The notes: a model not told the origin generated them from the sequence alone. A stretch of DNA of 64,000 nt from Polytrichum commune (GCA_950295325.1 OX485809.1:12648001-12712000); one strand, 5' to 3'; numbered from the stretch's first letter, positions 1 through 11,986 are shown. Translations and numbers: made by a program.

Positions 1-950
1 TGCCACAATCATTCTTCAATCGCATGGTAAGTCACACCTGTGAAAGATGTGAAGGGAACAGACTACAATTGCTTGCCAGAGAGGACTGCCCCTGCAAGTG
101 TGTCAATAACAGAGGGAAAAACACCCTATGGCAGAGCCACACCATAGCCCATTATTAACCACCCCGATAACATATAAAACCCTTCCAACACTTGATAGCT
201 TGTCATTTTGTGACATTTTGTGATATTCCAAAAGCCCGTCTAAACAGATGTCACTCGTAGATAGCTAACATATGATTGCTAAATTTGAAAGTCCTCTCAC
301 CTTTTGGCTGTCATGTGTCACCACTATGCGATACGAAACCTATAAGACTTCCACTCCAAACACAAACGACATATTGCAATGGTTATCATACTCATGCTAA
401 GACGAATCTTCACCATTGTAATGAGACAACATAAAAGTATGAATTGTTCAAAGCAAACAAAAGCTTCGTCATGTCACCATAAAGCCTGTCAAACCCAGAA
501 GACGATAACATCACATTCACGAATGGAAGGCTCTGATTGATTGAGATTCTCACGGGAGCACATCTGAACAGATGTCACTTATAGGAAACCAACACATAAC
601 GGATGTCCTCCCACCTTCGCTTTTGCACAATGCCGAGCTTTCAAGACTTCCGCTCAGAGCCCAACCAGTATGCTACAAATACTTATCAAAATCATTCTGA
701 GAAAATTCTTCACCATGGCAATGAGACTAACACAAAAGTATGCATGTTCAGGGCGAACAAAAGCAGTGTCGTGTACAGACACTTCCTGTCAAACAGAAAA
801 GAGAGTAACACCACATGCACGAATGGAAGGTCTACCCTGATTGAGGCTCTCACAGGAGCACATGTAAAAAAATATCACTCGTAGAAAGCTGACACATGAC
901 AAAGGTCGAATTCGAAGGTCCTCCCTCTCACCTTCGCCTTTGCATAATGC
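1..950. repeat. Tandem repeat, about 0.3-kb unit, three diverged copies
   Basis: Three diverged units follow one another. The shared phrase around TCACTCGTAG or TCACTTATAG occurs at about 251, 575 and 875, giving periods of about 324 and 300 bases. The copies also share GAATGGAAGG, the phrase CACAGGAGCACAT or CACGGGAGCACAT, and a CTCACCTTCGC-like box. A 93-residue open frame at 603-884 lies inside the second unit and follows the repeat, so it is not treated as a gene. Confidence 0.7.
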
Positions 951-3900
951 AGAGCTATCAGCCCCTGTTGTTCTTCCCCGAATTCGACAGTGCGGCTATG
1001 AAAAACAATCGCCGCAGCTCCAAATACTTCAAAACTCCATAGTGGCTACAACAAATATCTCCTAGTAACCGTCTTGCACCTGCTTCAGGTGCAGCTCCAA
1101 ATTCCAACCTGCAGAGCTCCCTCACAGCAGCCTCACCAAACCCCGGCCGCCATCCGTCGAGTCCAAAAATCTCCAGCTCCCTACTGCAAGAGAATCCCCT
1201 GCAAAAGCTTCACTAAATATAATGACATACAAACCTTGATCCTGTGCACAATCTAAACCTTTGTGCTTCCTCTTATGGGATTTGGTGAATAAAATATTAC
1301 AGTACCTACTATGAAGATTGATCAACATGTGGCCTAATTGCAAAGATGACGAACAAATGTGTTGATTTCACCGAAATCACCTAACCATAATTCTTACAAG
1401 TGCAAAAATCAGCCCAGACGTTACCTCATTCATCAGCCACTACCTACCAGTAACGGTGCCAAGTGCCTGCTCCAGTTCCCAGCATGACGTCATTGCTTCA
1501 GTTACATCATTATAGACATGTTGCTGCAAATTATCCTTGAATAGAGTAAGGTGCATAGGATACTGGGTCTGCAAATTACAAGACGGATGATAAGAGTCAA
1601 GTGCACACTTTCGTCCTAAAACAAGTCCTAATACTTCCTTCCAATAGAACCCCTAAACCTTGAGGTTTTGAAGTTCTGAGGTTCTGAGGTTGTAGGCGTC
1701 AACAGGTTGCGTTAAAGGATTGGGGAAGAAGATCATTGAAGTTGTCGGCGACTTGGGGATGCCGACAACTATAATACTCTTCACACTTCTTCACTAATCC
1801 TTTATTGTCGCCTGCCGATACCGACAACTTCAAATTTCTTCCTGGCACTACACAAGGTAAAGCGAGAGACCAGGAAAAGAATGCATGTAAAATCTATTTT
1901 TGGTCGTCTATCTCGTTCCGTGACATGGTCGAGCTCAATTTTTTCTTCGTACGTGGCGTCCAGCTGGTCAGGGTGCAACTCTGAGTATCTGTGTGTAACA
2001 AGATGGGCCTGTGCCAGCTGTGCTTCGATATGTGGAAGCTGGTCCACAGGGGTTCCCACACGAAGACATGCAGCATGAGCAGTCAGCAATTCCAGCAGAT
2101 CAAAAAGCACGGACACACATGGGACCTCTTGAAAGTTTCCCTATTCAGACTCTTATGGCCGCCCTCTGAGGCGGCCATGTCGTCCTCCGCTCCCCATGTT
2201 CCTCGATAGTAATATTCCACGTGCAAGGCCCACAAAAACTGAAGACTGCAAACTTGAAAGGTTGAACACGAACTATAGTTTATAAAGTATGGTTCAATGA
2301 ATTAGTTCTAATCTTCTGGTCCCCAAAGCGGGAGGAAGAGTGAATACTCCGATAAAGCGGCCTGCCATTAGCATGTGAAGAGTCTTTCTGATTCTTCAAC
2401 ATTGCACCGGGACACGATTCCTAGATACATCTCACATCTTAAAGCAAATAAATGGAGAGGAGCGATTCATAAAGAAGAGATGGTTGTATGCAGGCATACC
2501 GCAAATTATTTGTAGGTTTCTCCTCTCGTTCTCCAAAAGGTTCAAATACTCCAGAGCCCTGAACACACACTACACAACAGGGTTAGGCAAATGTATGTCG
2601 GCAAAGTTAGATTATGAGGCGATTTTGTGTGCTACCTGCGTACATCTAGCTCTCCAACGAACCAAAGGTTGAGGTACCAAAATTCCACAATTTTGGAGCC
2701 CAAGCGGTCGATTAGTACAGCACAAAACGACACTATGCTTGCTGTTCAAGCAAGAAGCAGAGCAAAAGTTTTCACACACCTTAAAAGTTGGACGACCGTA
2801 TGCGTAAGAGCACAAGAGATATTTGTGTCCTTCTAGAGAAAAAGCTTCGCTTGTGGATCACCTACCACCTTGAAGCTGCAAAACAACCGCAACACGATCG
2901 AGCTTCCTCCAGTTGACTTTAGAGCGCAAAGATGCATCACTAGCTCCTTAGGCATCTATCGGGCAGACAGACATCAAAAATTGACAGGGATAAATATTTT
3001 TACTTTTATTTTTTTTAAGTACAAAAAGAAGAAGAAAAAAAGGACACTAGACTTGGTCACTCTCTCACTACTAGGTAATTTTTTCCAGCGTTTCGTAAAT
3101 ACATCAACAACTTGTACATGGCCCTCAAATGTGCCGCAGTCTCATGGCGAGTACCTCCGCACCACGTTGTTGTCGTGAGGCCCCACACACGCACATACAT
3201 ACATACAAGTATATACAAACATATTGACGAACTGCGGTATATATGCGTAAGTAACTCTGTCAAGAGATGGTCATGTGCATGAACTTATAAGCTCGGAGAC
3301 ACTACACGCAGTTAAGAGACCAATGGCAATTGCCGACAGACACAAACTGCACACGACAGGCGAACGATCGAAGATGAAACTATATTACCTCCTGCTCCTC
3401 TGAGCTCTGAGCTCTCAGCTGTGTGCCGGCCACCTTCCACCCGCGGCTCTTGTCAATTCAGAGCTTTCACAAGAAACCTACAGAAATTCCAAGTTGTACT
3501 GCCGATGTCTGCTGCAACCAGGAGACCAGAGTCCAGACCACCCCCCCTCCCCACTCCGAGATGTTATTGCTCTCTCACGCTTGCTCAGAAACAATCGCAA
3601 CTGCTTGCTTCCCGACTTGTGGGGTGACCTCAGACTCGCACTCACCTCCAACAATTCTTCCCGACAATTTTTCGCGCTCCTCCCTGCTCATCCCATTCCG
3701 CTAATTCCCTGCCTTCCCTTTGCTTCCTTCCTTTCTCAATTCCTTCACTCAGCACAAAGATCTCTTCGCTCCCAGCCGCAGCCGGTGCGACATCGATGCC
3801 CCTCCTCGAAGCTGACTCACCGAAATCGCCTGTCTCTGTGTCTGTCTGTCTCTCGCTCTCGCTCTCCGGGTTTCTTCCCTCAAAAGTCTATGTACTGGTC

Positions 3901-4635
3901 TCTCACTAGTCGCTCACTAGCCCGACAATACTCTCTCGCTAGCCCGACAGTACTCTGTCACTAGCCGCCCACTACTCTGTTAGGAGTCCCCCTTAGTAGC
4001 CCCACGTGTCCCACTTTGGGGCTGGAGGTCTGTGGGGCTAGCCTGCTAGGGATCTGGGGTGGCCCAAATGTCTTGTACAGTCTATCCTTGTTAGTACAAC
4101 ACCAGTGATGAGGGAGATATTTGGGCATAATCGGTTGAGATCCAAGTGTTTGCAAGTCCAACCGGTTACATGTTGACATCCTCCGGTTTTCCTTTATTAA
4201 ATTGGGGTATATTCTATAGATTCGGTAATTTTCCTGCAGTCTTGAACTTCATCCGGTTATTTCTCAAACTCAACCGGCTCATTTATAAACTAACTCCCGG
4301 TTCTCCCCGATCATTGTACAACACTCGTTTATATGGCCGGGGATTCGTGGCACTCATGTATTTTCATTAGTGAGAGTTCATTCATCTTTGCGGATGAGAT
4401 GAACCACTTTAGACACTACCTTACGTCTTCAGCTCCTTGTCGCAAGGGTTTCAAAAATACCAAGTTTTAGTAGCTCTAAATAATCTTAATCTAATCTAAT
4501 GCTTAAGGCAATAATACAAAGGGCTATACATAAATAAATAAATAAATAAATGCCTCAAATAGAAGCAAGTGGGTGCATCATGCGTTGCGAACTTATCAGT
4601 ACTAATCCGGTAATTTTTAAGAAATTAATATGGGT
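951..4635. other. Non-coding stretch, no gene recognised
   Basis: Open frames here are short, overlap on both strands and show no domain. The part from about 3420 to 3990 is pyrimidine-rich, with CTGTCTGTCTCTCGCTCTCGC-type low complexity and short tandem phrases such as CACTAGCCCGACA, which keep frames open by composition. A short AAAT microsatellite lies near 4528-4550. The segment at about 4146-4290 is a diverged copy of the one at 20590-20740, sharing GTTACATGTTGACA and CAGTCTTGAACTTCA-like phrases. Confidence 0.5.
4146..4290 (+). repeat. Dispersed repeat, copy 1 (also at about 20590-20740)
   Basis: The segment matches 20590-20740 in the same orientation. Shared phrases include GGTTACATGTTGACA, TATATTC(T/C)ATAGATTC, GGTAATTTTCCTG and GGTTATTTCTCAAACTCAA. 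Divergence is substantial and no terminal repeats are visible, so the family is unidentified. Confidence 0.6.
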
Positions 4636-4740
4636 GGACGTTAAATACCCCCTCACGAACTTTCAGGGGTGTCAGATCCGGGTTGGGGCTGGGGCAACCC
4701 TCTAAAGAAATTTTGAACCCGACTAAAAATTGTTGCCCAT
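4636..4740 (-). repeat. Dispersed repeat family M, truncated copy
   Basis: This is the GC-rich end of the family also seen at 17650-18152, 28585-29106 and 33217-33700. It has the same orientation as the 33.2-kb copy and shares GGGTGTCAGATCCGGG, then GAACCCGAC, then TTGCCC. It stops exactly where the LTR at 4741 begins, so that LTR appears to have inserted into, or deleted part of, the repeat. Confidence 0.65.
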
Positions 4741-5084
4741 TGTGAGGCCAAACCACCCACCCTTATGCGTCGTAGTCCAGGTGAGGATATGTAGCTCACA
4801 TCCAATGCTTATAGCATTTTCCCCTTTCAATCTTATCAACCTACGCCACACTCAACATCAATGTTGGCACACCAGTTTATTCCATAATAGAAGTACAAGC
4901 ATTAAAAAATGTTTTTCTCTACTTACTACATCCATCCTACACTCTTTCACAACCCAAAACTAAAATCCCTACCTAAGGCCTACTTGCTCATGCCACAACC
5001 TTGCACCTTGTGGCGCCCCTAACTTACTAATAATCTCATGTACGCACTTAGCTCTTCATCCTTCACCTAATTAACTAATCCCCA

Positions 5085-6420
5085 TGTGAGGCCAAATCCA
5101 CCACCCTTAGGCGTCCTAGTCCGGGTGATGGTTTTGAGAATCACATTCACTTCATAACACCATAATGTGAATTGCTATATGGCTTCCATGTCCAAGGTAC
5201 TCAATTCATCTTAACTCAACTTGTTTTATTATTTTGAGCCTCTTGGCTCGTGGTGGAATTTGATTTTTCAAGGGTCCAACCCACGGCCTTGGCCACGCAT
5301 GCCCTTAAAGAGATTCTCCTTGCACCCTTGGTTTTGGCTGCCTTTGTTTGGCCATCACCGGAGTCCTTAATATTGTCCATCAACTCGTGTACTTAATTTA
5401 GTGAATAGAGAAGTCTCAAGTGTTCAAAAACACTATTCTCTATTCCCAATGTTAGGTACACTTAGTCACACAAAACCACACACACAACCCTACTATAATG
5501 AGTTCAACTATTCATCTTTTTTATGTTTTACTTGAGCTATCTCCTAAATGCAACCACTAAGTGGCTCCTCCGTGTGACCTAACTTGATTAATGCAGCTTC
5601 CACTAGTTAATTGCTTCGGCAATTTGAGTAGTCCAGTTGCCTTAGCTGTCGGTAATCCCAGCAAGCTGGTGCAGTCCAGCAAGCCCTTTGCTGCCGATAA
5701 TCCCAGTAAGCTGGTGCAGTCCAGCAGCCTTCTACTAAGTATTTAAACCCTAAACACTCAACTAATCCTAAGAATGTAAGAACAAACAAGACTAAGCTAG
5801 CTTTAGACTAAATTAACCATAAGCCTCTAGCATCTAAGAACTAATGATTAATGAACTAGTGCCCAATTGACTAAATTTCTTTGGGGTTAAATCCTAACCA
5901 CATGTGACCCACTAATCACACATGCTTCCCCATATGTTCCTACACACCTTCACACTCAAGAGAGTGGAAGATGAGCAAACTTGAAGAGAGATAAGAGAGA
6001 GGAAAAATGAAAGAGGGAAGTCTTAAGTAGCCAAGAGGGAGAGAGGGAGAGTGAGGTAAGGATAGGGTGAGGGAATTAGCACCTCCAATCACAACCCCTT
6101 AATCCTTTCCTCCTAAGTAGGGACTCATCCCATCCACAAGGCCTTTCCCTTCCTAAACTAACAAGGTGGATCCTAATGTGAGCATTTAACCCGCGGAGCT
6201 CACCTTGCCTCACCTTGCTCCATGCTCACCTAGTCAAGGCATTCCCTCATTGAACTTAAACCTTGAAACAATCACACAACACCACCTAATGTCTAAATTT
6301 AAACCCACACCACACTTCATTCTTTTTATATTTTTGTGAACAATCATAATACTTCAAAGTCTAACTAAAATTGGTTTCAAAAAGTTAATCACCACATGTG
6401 GGCACCATTTTGGGCTCACA
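5085..6420 (-). mobile_element. Solo LTR Y nested in LTR X, with CCCCA target duplication
   Basis: The segment begins TGTGAGGCC and ends GGGCTCACA, the same termini as the surrounding LTR family. It is flanked by CCCCA at 5080-5084 and again at 6421-6425. This perfect 5-bp duplication is the mark of LTR-element insertion. No internal coding region remains, so it is a solo LTR left by recombination. A TATAAAAAG-like box can be read on the minus strand near 6325-6335, close to its minus-strand start, as in the related LTRs. Confidence 0.85.
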
Positions 6421-6542
6421 CCCCACCATAGTGTACCCTTAGTGCTAATAGTTCCCCCCCTTAACTTCCCCTCAGTCCCGGGATTAACACCTGGATTCTA
6501 CGTTGTTGGCTCGGGGCCCCAGCCCGTCATCGCCCGTCAAGG

Positions 6543-6880
6543 GTGGCAAGGGCCTCTCCGATTCTAGTCAGGCCTCTTCGATTCAAGTCAGGCCTCTCCG
6601 ATTCAGCTAGGAGCCGCTCGCATTTGGCCAGGAGCCTCTCGATTCAAGCCAGGCCTCTCGCCTTTGGCCAAGAGTCTATCGATTCAATCCAGCGCCGCTC
6701 GCCTTTGGCCAAGGGCCTCTTCGATTCAAGTCAGGGCTCTCCGATTCAAAGCCAGGGCCGCTCACACTTGGCCAGGAGCCGCTTCGATTCAAGTTAGGCC
6801 TCTCCGATTAAGCCAGGAGCCGCTTCAATTCAAGTCAGGCCTCTCCGATTAAGCCAGGAGCCGCTCCCGAGCGCTTGGCC
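6543..6880. repeat. Minisatellite inside LTR X
   Basis: Units built from GGCCTCTCCGATTCAAGTCA and GGAGCCGCTCGCATTTGGCCA alternate imperfectly for about 340 bases. They keep two overlapping plus-strand frames open, and the apparent proteins (84 and 62 residues) are products of the repeat, not genes. Confidence 0.75.
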
Positions 6881-7247
6881 TTCGGTCCTCTCCCTCTTCG
6901 ACTCTCCTTCAGTCCATGTCCTCTTGCTCGTTTGAACCCGAAACCCAGCTTATCCATAAACCCTCCCCAAACCCCTAAACTAACATACGGAGGTCCTAAT
7001 TAGGACACTAAAACCCTGGGTCCCCTCCCCTCAAGCTATCATTCCTAAAGCTACTTTAATCACCCACAACTAATCACACTAATTCCCCAAATTAACACAC
7101 ACACACAAGCCTAAGCTTAAAACATAATCCCACATCACACTTCACTCTATTTATATTTTAAATAGATAAAATAAAATAAGAATCAAATCCTACTAAATTC
7201 CTAAAGGTTTCACAACACCTGTGAGCACCATTTTGGGCTCACATAAT

Positions 7248-7265
7248 TGGCGACCATCAGGGGAT
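7248..7265 (+). other. Primer-binding-site-like sequence in the unexpected direction
   Basis: Immediately after the right edge of LTR X the plus strand reads TGGCGACCATCAGGGGAT. It shares TGGCGAC and GGGGA with a tRNA-Arg primer site (TGGCGACTCCGCTGGGGA, recalled from memory). For a minus-strand element a polypurine tract would be expected here instead. The match may be chance or the trace of a rearranged element. Confidence 0.3.
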
Positions 7266-7303
7266 GGATACCAACATCTCTTGCTCCACAGGCAAGTCGT
7301 CAA

Positions 7304-8632
7304 TCAAGCACGATACTCCTTGCACCGACTCCCCGCCGTACGCGTTGGGAAGCTTTCGCCATTCAATGTCTCCAATTGAAGGGAGTTGTTAGGAAACACC
7401 TCTCGAACAAGATAAGGCTCCATCCAACATGCATCAAACTTACCCGGGAAGTCAAGCTTCCTAGCACCCTGAATCATCACCATCATACCTTGCACTAGTG
7501 CTGTTTTCTTGTGTCGTTTGTCGAAGGTGATCTTTCTTCGCCTCTGGATGGCCTCGATATATTGAGCGCTCATTCTTCTCCTTTCGTCAAGCTCCTCCAA
7601 CGTGGTCAACCGATTTCTCAAGGCCTGACTATCTGTGAGGCGTGTCTTGACTGCCACCCGTAGGGATTCCACCTCGAACTCAATGGGTAATGTAGCCTCC
7701 AACCCATACACCAAGGAGAATGGCATCGTTTGTGTTGTCACCTTGAAGGTTGTGCGATACGCCCACAATGTCGCTGTTAACTTGACGTCCCAATTCCTCT
7801 TCGAATCGAGAACCGTATTGCGAAGGATGATCACCAATATCACGTTGACACGCTCCGTTTGACCATTAGTCTGCGGATGGTAAGGAGTAGTATTCCTATG
7901 GTCTATCTTAAATCTAGTTGTCAACTCCTGGAACATCTCGTTCAAGAAGTAGGGGTCCCTATCACTAACCAAAATTTTGGGTCAACCGAACCTGGAGATG
8001 ATGTCTTCATACATGAATGTGGTGGCATGGGCGGTTGTATTCGTCTTCACCGCCTTTGCTTCCGCCCCCTTAGTCAAGTACTACGTGGCAACTACAATGT
8101 AAGCCATAGCTTTAGAAGAATGGGGGTAAACCTCCCCGACATAATCGATTCCCCATTTCTCAAAGAGAACTAAAGGTAAGGATATGTGAAGAGGCATCTC
8201 CATGCGGAGGTCATTCCTCGCATACCTCTAACAAGCATCACATTTCCTAATATATTCATTGGCATCTTTGAACAAGTCCGGCCAAAATTAACTTGCTCTA
8301 AGTATTTTTTGTCCAGTGAGCAATCCGAAGAAATGCCCACCACATGCACTATCATGGCAAGCTACCAATATTGAGGGGGCCTCGACCTCCGACACACATC
8401 GTCGTAAGATCCCATCCATTCCCCTCCTAAATAGTCGATGGCCTATGACCGTGTAATGTCGACTATTCACTCTAACCTTTCTCCTCTCCTCCTTCGTCCT
8501 ATTCCCAGTCAATTGTTGAGTCGTGACAAATTCCACGATGTCTGAGTACCAATCCGCCCTAGCCGTGACCAAGAAAAGGTTGTCGTATCTCAAGCTGTCA
8601 TCCACCGGACTGTCGCCCGCCTCCTCGGACAA
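7304..8632 (-). pseudogene. Ty3/gypsy integrase, broken
   Basis: Integrase inserts retrotransposon cDNA into the genome. Reading leftwards, the frame at 8288-8632 follows RNase H. Past a break, WGIDYVGEVY near 8150 carries the first catalytic aspartate. SDRDPYF near 7960 gives the second aspartate and QTNGQTERVN near 7870 the glutamate. At least two stops interrupt the D-D span (near 8085 and 7985), so the protein is not made whole. The C-terminal part (222 residues, to 7304) is open and no chromodomain is visible. With the tRNA-Arg-like primer site, this suggests the Tat/Athila (non-chromovirus) side of the family. That placement is by memory of the motifs, not by alignment. Confidence 0.85.
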
Positions 8633-9096
8633 CCTTGATAAATGATCGGCCCAAGTTTATATTCAACAGTATAGTTGAACTCCTCCAATAGTAGCACCCA
8701 TCTAGCCAACCTACCACTCAACTCCGTCTTGTTGACCAAGAATTTGATCGCCATGTGATCAACGAAGAAAACTATTGGATTACACATAAGGTAATGGAAA
8801 AATTTCTTGACCGAGAAGACCATGGCCAAGCACTCCCTCTCCGTGCTAGAATAATTTCTCTCTGCCGGTATCAACTGTCGACTCGCATAAGCTACATGTT
8901 GATCCTTCTCTTTTTCTCCTGTCGCTTGACATAATGCACTACCTAAAGCTATTGAGCTAGGATCACAAAACACATGAAAAGGTTTTCCCCAGTCCGGTGG
9001 CATCAACACCGGATAGGTGCTCAATTTATCCCTCAATTCTTCGAATGTCCTTTGGCAAACCTCTGTCCACTCAAACCTACAATCATTTTTAAGCAA
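8590..9096 (-). pseudogene. Ty3/gypsy RNase H domain
   Basis: RNase H removes the RNA strand of the RNA-DNA hybrid during reverse transcription. The open frame of 168 residues contains FCDPSSIALGSALCQ (first acidic residue), YSSTERECLAMV (second) and FVDHMAIKFL (third), in the order and spacing usual for Ty3/gypsy. It is separated from the reverse transcriptase by one TAG at about 9097, in an otherwise continuous frame. It then overlaps the integrase frame near 8590-8632. The domain itself looks complete, and the break lies outside it. Confidence 0.85.
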
Positions 9097-10083
9097 CTAA
9101 GTAATGAGAACTGCTATCTTAGAAAAATTAGGAATCAACTTTCTATACCAACCCACATGTTCTAACAACTTGGCTATACCCTTCGCATTTGTAGAAGTGG
9201 GCAATTCATCAATCACCGTAATTTTGTCGGGATCCGGTTCTTTGTCTTTCTCACTCACCACATAACCCAATATGACTCCCTTGTGAACACCCAAAAATGT
9301 TTTATCCGGATTCAAGGCTAGCCTCATCTGTCTACACCTAACCAAAGCCTCTCGCATACATCCTATATGTTGACTAGAATTAGACTCAGTGCTAAAATCG
9401 TCGATGAAGATTGTCATGGATTTGTATAGCAAATCAGTGAAGATATACATGACGAGCTTCTGAAACGTGGCCGGAGCGTTATACAAACCAAATGGCATGA
9501 CCACCCACACAAACGTGCCCCACGGAGTAGTAAAGACCGTCTTATGAATACCTTGTAGTGCTATGGCGATTTGATTATAACCCGCATAACCATTCATGAA
9601 CGTATAACGAACATGCCCTCCTATCTCCTCTAAAATGAGAGTGATGAATGGTAAAGGAAAATGATCATTTTGGGTGCAAGCATTTAATTTTTTATAAGCC
9701 ACACACACCCTCAACTTTCCATTCTTTTTCTTCACCAATACCATCAGAGAGACCCAATCCGTAATCTCCACCGGCTTAATAAAACCGGCCTGCAACAACC
9801 TCTCTAATTCCACCTTAATCACCAATTGTAATTGTGGGTTCATCCTTCTCTCATTTTGCCTAATCGGCCTAGCACCCGGAATCAAAGGAATGCGATGTTC
9901 CACCATCTCTCTAGGAATTTCTTTAAGCTCATCATATGACCAACCAAAGGTGTCACTAAATTCATCCACCAACTCGCTATATTCTTTTATTTCCTTCTCG
10001 TCCAACTTAGACTCCATCTTCATTTGCTTAACCTTCTCATTATATGTTGTCACATCCACATACTTCCAGTCCGCTTCTAACAT
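9097..10083 (-). pseudogene. Ty3/gypsy reverse transcriptase domain
   Basis: This 328-residue frame copies retrotransposon RNA into DNA. Visible motifs in order are FIKPVEITDW, LVKKKNGKLRVCVAYKKLN, DHFPLPFI, FMNGYAGYNQI, TPWGTFVWVVMPFGLYNAPA, and the catalytic box IFIDDF (the FxDD form of YxDD), followed by NPDKTFLGV and GWYRKLIPNFSKIA. All are hallmarks of the Ty3/gypsy family. Two changes, VAYKKLN for VDYRxLN and FMNGYAGY for FLDGYSGY, replace residues that are normally acidic and probably catalytic. The enzyme is therefore likely inactive even apart from the stops. Confidence 0.9.
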
Positions 10084-10308
10084 ATGAATTTGTTCATCCT
10101 TGTTCCTATATCAATCCGGGGGTACCTTAGGATAATCTTAAACAACATGTTTAATTATTATCCATGTCGACGTAGTCTTGAAGTGCAGTGGCTCCTCCAA
10201 CTTCTCTACTTCCATAATAGCCTCCTCGTCCTGAGTCTCATCCACATGTACTAAACTAACGTTACTCTCTTCCACACCATCTACCCAAGGTGTCAATCCT
10301 CCTAAAAT

Positions 10309-11139
10309 TCACTCCTCCTCAGTGAGTACCTCACATAGCTCCAACAAGGAGTATTCCTCGCCCCTAGAACTAAGAATCTCATCATTCAAATATGCATGGT
10401 GAGACGTCACCATTACATCAAACTTCGACTGCGGATAATCCCTCAACCACTGTACATACTCCCCATCATCCCCACAATGACAGAAACTAGGACCTAAACT
10501 ACCCGATCCTGAATCTATGATTTTTCTATGGCCATCCAAGTGGGCGACTCCTACCAATGTCTCCTCATCCTCCTTGTCCTCTTTGTCATCAACTTCATCC
10601 TCTAAGGATGAGGTGATCTCCTTTCGCACCCAACCACCTAATGACCCTATTGAAACCTTGACTCTATTATCCTTAGGACCATAAGTAATGGAAGGCTTGG
10701 CTCCTCCCCACTTCACAATAGCTTCCGACATTCTTAACCATGCCCTACCTAACAAGATCAGAAATGTATCTTTGTTAGAGTGCATTTTGATGACATGGAA
10801 AATAACCACATACTCTTCCCTTTCGGTGCTAATCCTACAATCCTTAATCATTCCCAAGGGCACGGTCGGAGTTTTATTCGCCATGTTGATGATGAAAGGT
10901 GATGGACCCGTAAGACTAAGACCCAACCTCTTCATGGTGTGCTCCGGTAAAATGTTTAGACCACTACCCCCATCTACTAATACATTCGGAACCACCTTGT
11001 CCACCACCATAACCTCAAATTCAATTGCTTTGACATCACGTCCCCCTCCTTGCAATTGAATTCTCGCGGCCACCCTAGTCTTCACCTTCCTAGTCCTCCT
11101 ATTCACCGGCATTCCTTCCTTGAGAGTCTTACGAGCCAT
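10309..11139 (-). pseudogene. Ty3/gypsy aspartic protease region
   Basis: The 276-residue frame has a retropepsin-like core: VMVVDKVVPNVLVDGGSGLN, then ILPEHTMKRLGL and a later FLILLGRAWLRM strand. The usual active site D-(S/T)-G reads D-G-G-S-G here, a variant also found in plant Ty3/gypsy proteins, so activity cannot be judged. The segment continues into an acidic tail (DEVDDKEDKEDEE) before reverse transcriptase begins, after breaks around 10090-10310. In a living element this enzyme would cut the gag-pol polyprotein inside the virus-like particle. Confidence 0.75.
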
Positions 11140-11364
11140 AGGTGATATCTCCTACAATTAACCAAAGGTAATGTCGGCCTTCAGGGAGCTAAGATCGGCC
11201 CATAAATCGTAACCATGAGGCTTCTTTGTCTTGGTATTGCCAACACCATCAAATTCCTCCAAAGGGATTACCGGTCCTTCCCATTCTCCCATCTCACAAC
11301 CTCTAGATCATGAATGACATTAGGCCTCTCCCTATCTTGGAGAATTACATTCTCCCTCTCTAGT

Positions 11365-11534
11365 GCAACACCATATTCGAAATTTTGGGAGATTTCCAGT
11401 CTCCCAATTTGATGACAGTTTAGGTGGAGTCGACTTAAAATGTACCCAGTGGGTACATTTTAGGTCGACTCAACCTAAACTGTATTTTCCCAAAATCATG
11501 GAATTTTTCCAAAATTTTGAATATGGTGTTGTGC
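11365..11534. mobile_element. Hairpin MITE (long imperfect palindrome) between gag and protease
   Basis: CAACACCATATTC at the left is answered by GAATATGGTGTTG at the right. The arms continue inwards (AAATTTTGG with CCAAAATTT) to a centre reading AATGTACCCAGTGGGTACATT, flanked by GTCGACTTAA or AGGTCGACTC. The whole 170-base piece folds back on itself. It sits between the gag-like and protease frames of the surrounding retroelement, so it is an insertion of a fold-back or MITE-type element. No clear target duplication was identified. Confidence 0.75.
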
Positions 11535-11986
11535 CTCAGTGGCTCTTCTAGCTGTCCTAGCTGCTTTCTCTAAATCCAACAATTCGGGAGCCTCTCCCGA
11601 AGAATCCTCCTCTTGTGGCTCCACGTCTTCCTCTCGTGGAAGACTTCCTCTCATAGCTCTAGTGGTGACCGCCAATGCCAGCGCCTCATGAGTAACCTCA
11701 TTATCTAAACTCCTCAATTCATAGGTGATGGCGTTGGTGTGTGGAGGCGATTGACTTTGTTCCTCACCAACACCCAATTGAAAATGACTAGACTCATCAT
11801 GATGTGGCTCCATTATACCCTCTGTGAACCTGACATCCTGAGAATTCGACGGACCCAGATCTATGGGAGGAGTTTGCCTGCGATTGTTGAAGTTCTGTGG
11901 AGCCCCTTGCCTATTATGAACCGGGATGTATCCGTTTATCGTTTGCAATCCCGATGGAGGATGAAAAGTTTGCCTCGCATTCCCAT
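11535..11986 (-). pseudogene. gag-pol linker of the Ty3/gypsy element
   Basis: A minus-strand frame runs from the solo LTR at 11987 to the MITE at 11534. It is rich in Q, N, P and acidic residues (for example PREEDVEPQEEDSSGEAPE) and ends in a basic stretch (EKAARTARRATEAQ). It probably represents the poorly conserved linker between the gag zinc knuckle and the protease. No domain is recognisable. The frame continues a little into the solo LTR, which is not part of the original gene. Confidence 0.5.

Larger units (their letters stand above)
4741..7243 (-). mobile_element. Left (3') LTR X of a Ty3/gypsy element, split by a solo LTR
   Basis: The LTR runs from TGTGAGGCC at 4741 to GGGCTCACA at 7243, with 5085-6425 being a later insertion plus its target duplication. 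Its termini match those of the LTR at 15549-16122 and both lie in the same direction, as expected for the two LTRs of one element. The coding sequence between them is on the minus strand, so this would be the 3' LTR. It is longer than its partner because it contains a minisatellite at 6543-6880. No matching 5-bp target duplication is visible around the whole 4741-16122 unit. Confidence 0.6.

Noticed and set aside
3421-3964. Plus-strand frames of 68-156 residues
   Set aside because: Three overlapping frames in pyrimidine-rich, low-complexity DNA; none has a domain or a sensible start.
6543-6852. Two plus-strand frames of 84 and 62 residues
   Set aside because: Products of the minisatellite in LTR X; the apparent proteins are repeats of the same phrase in different frames.
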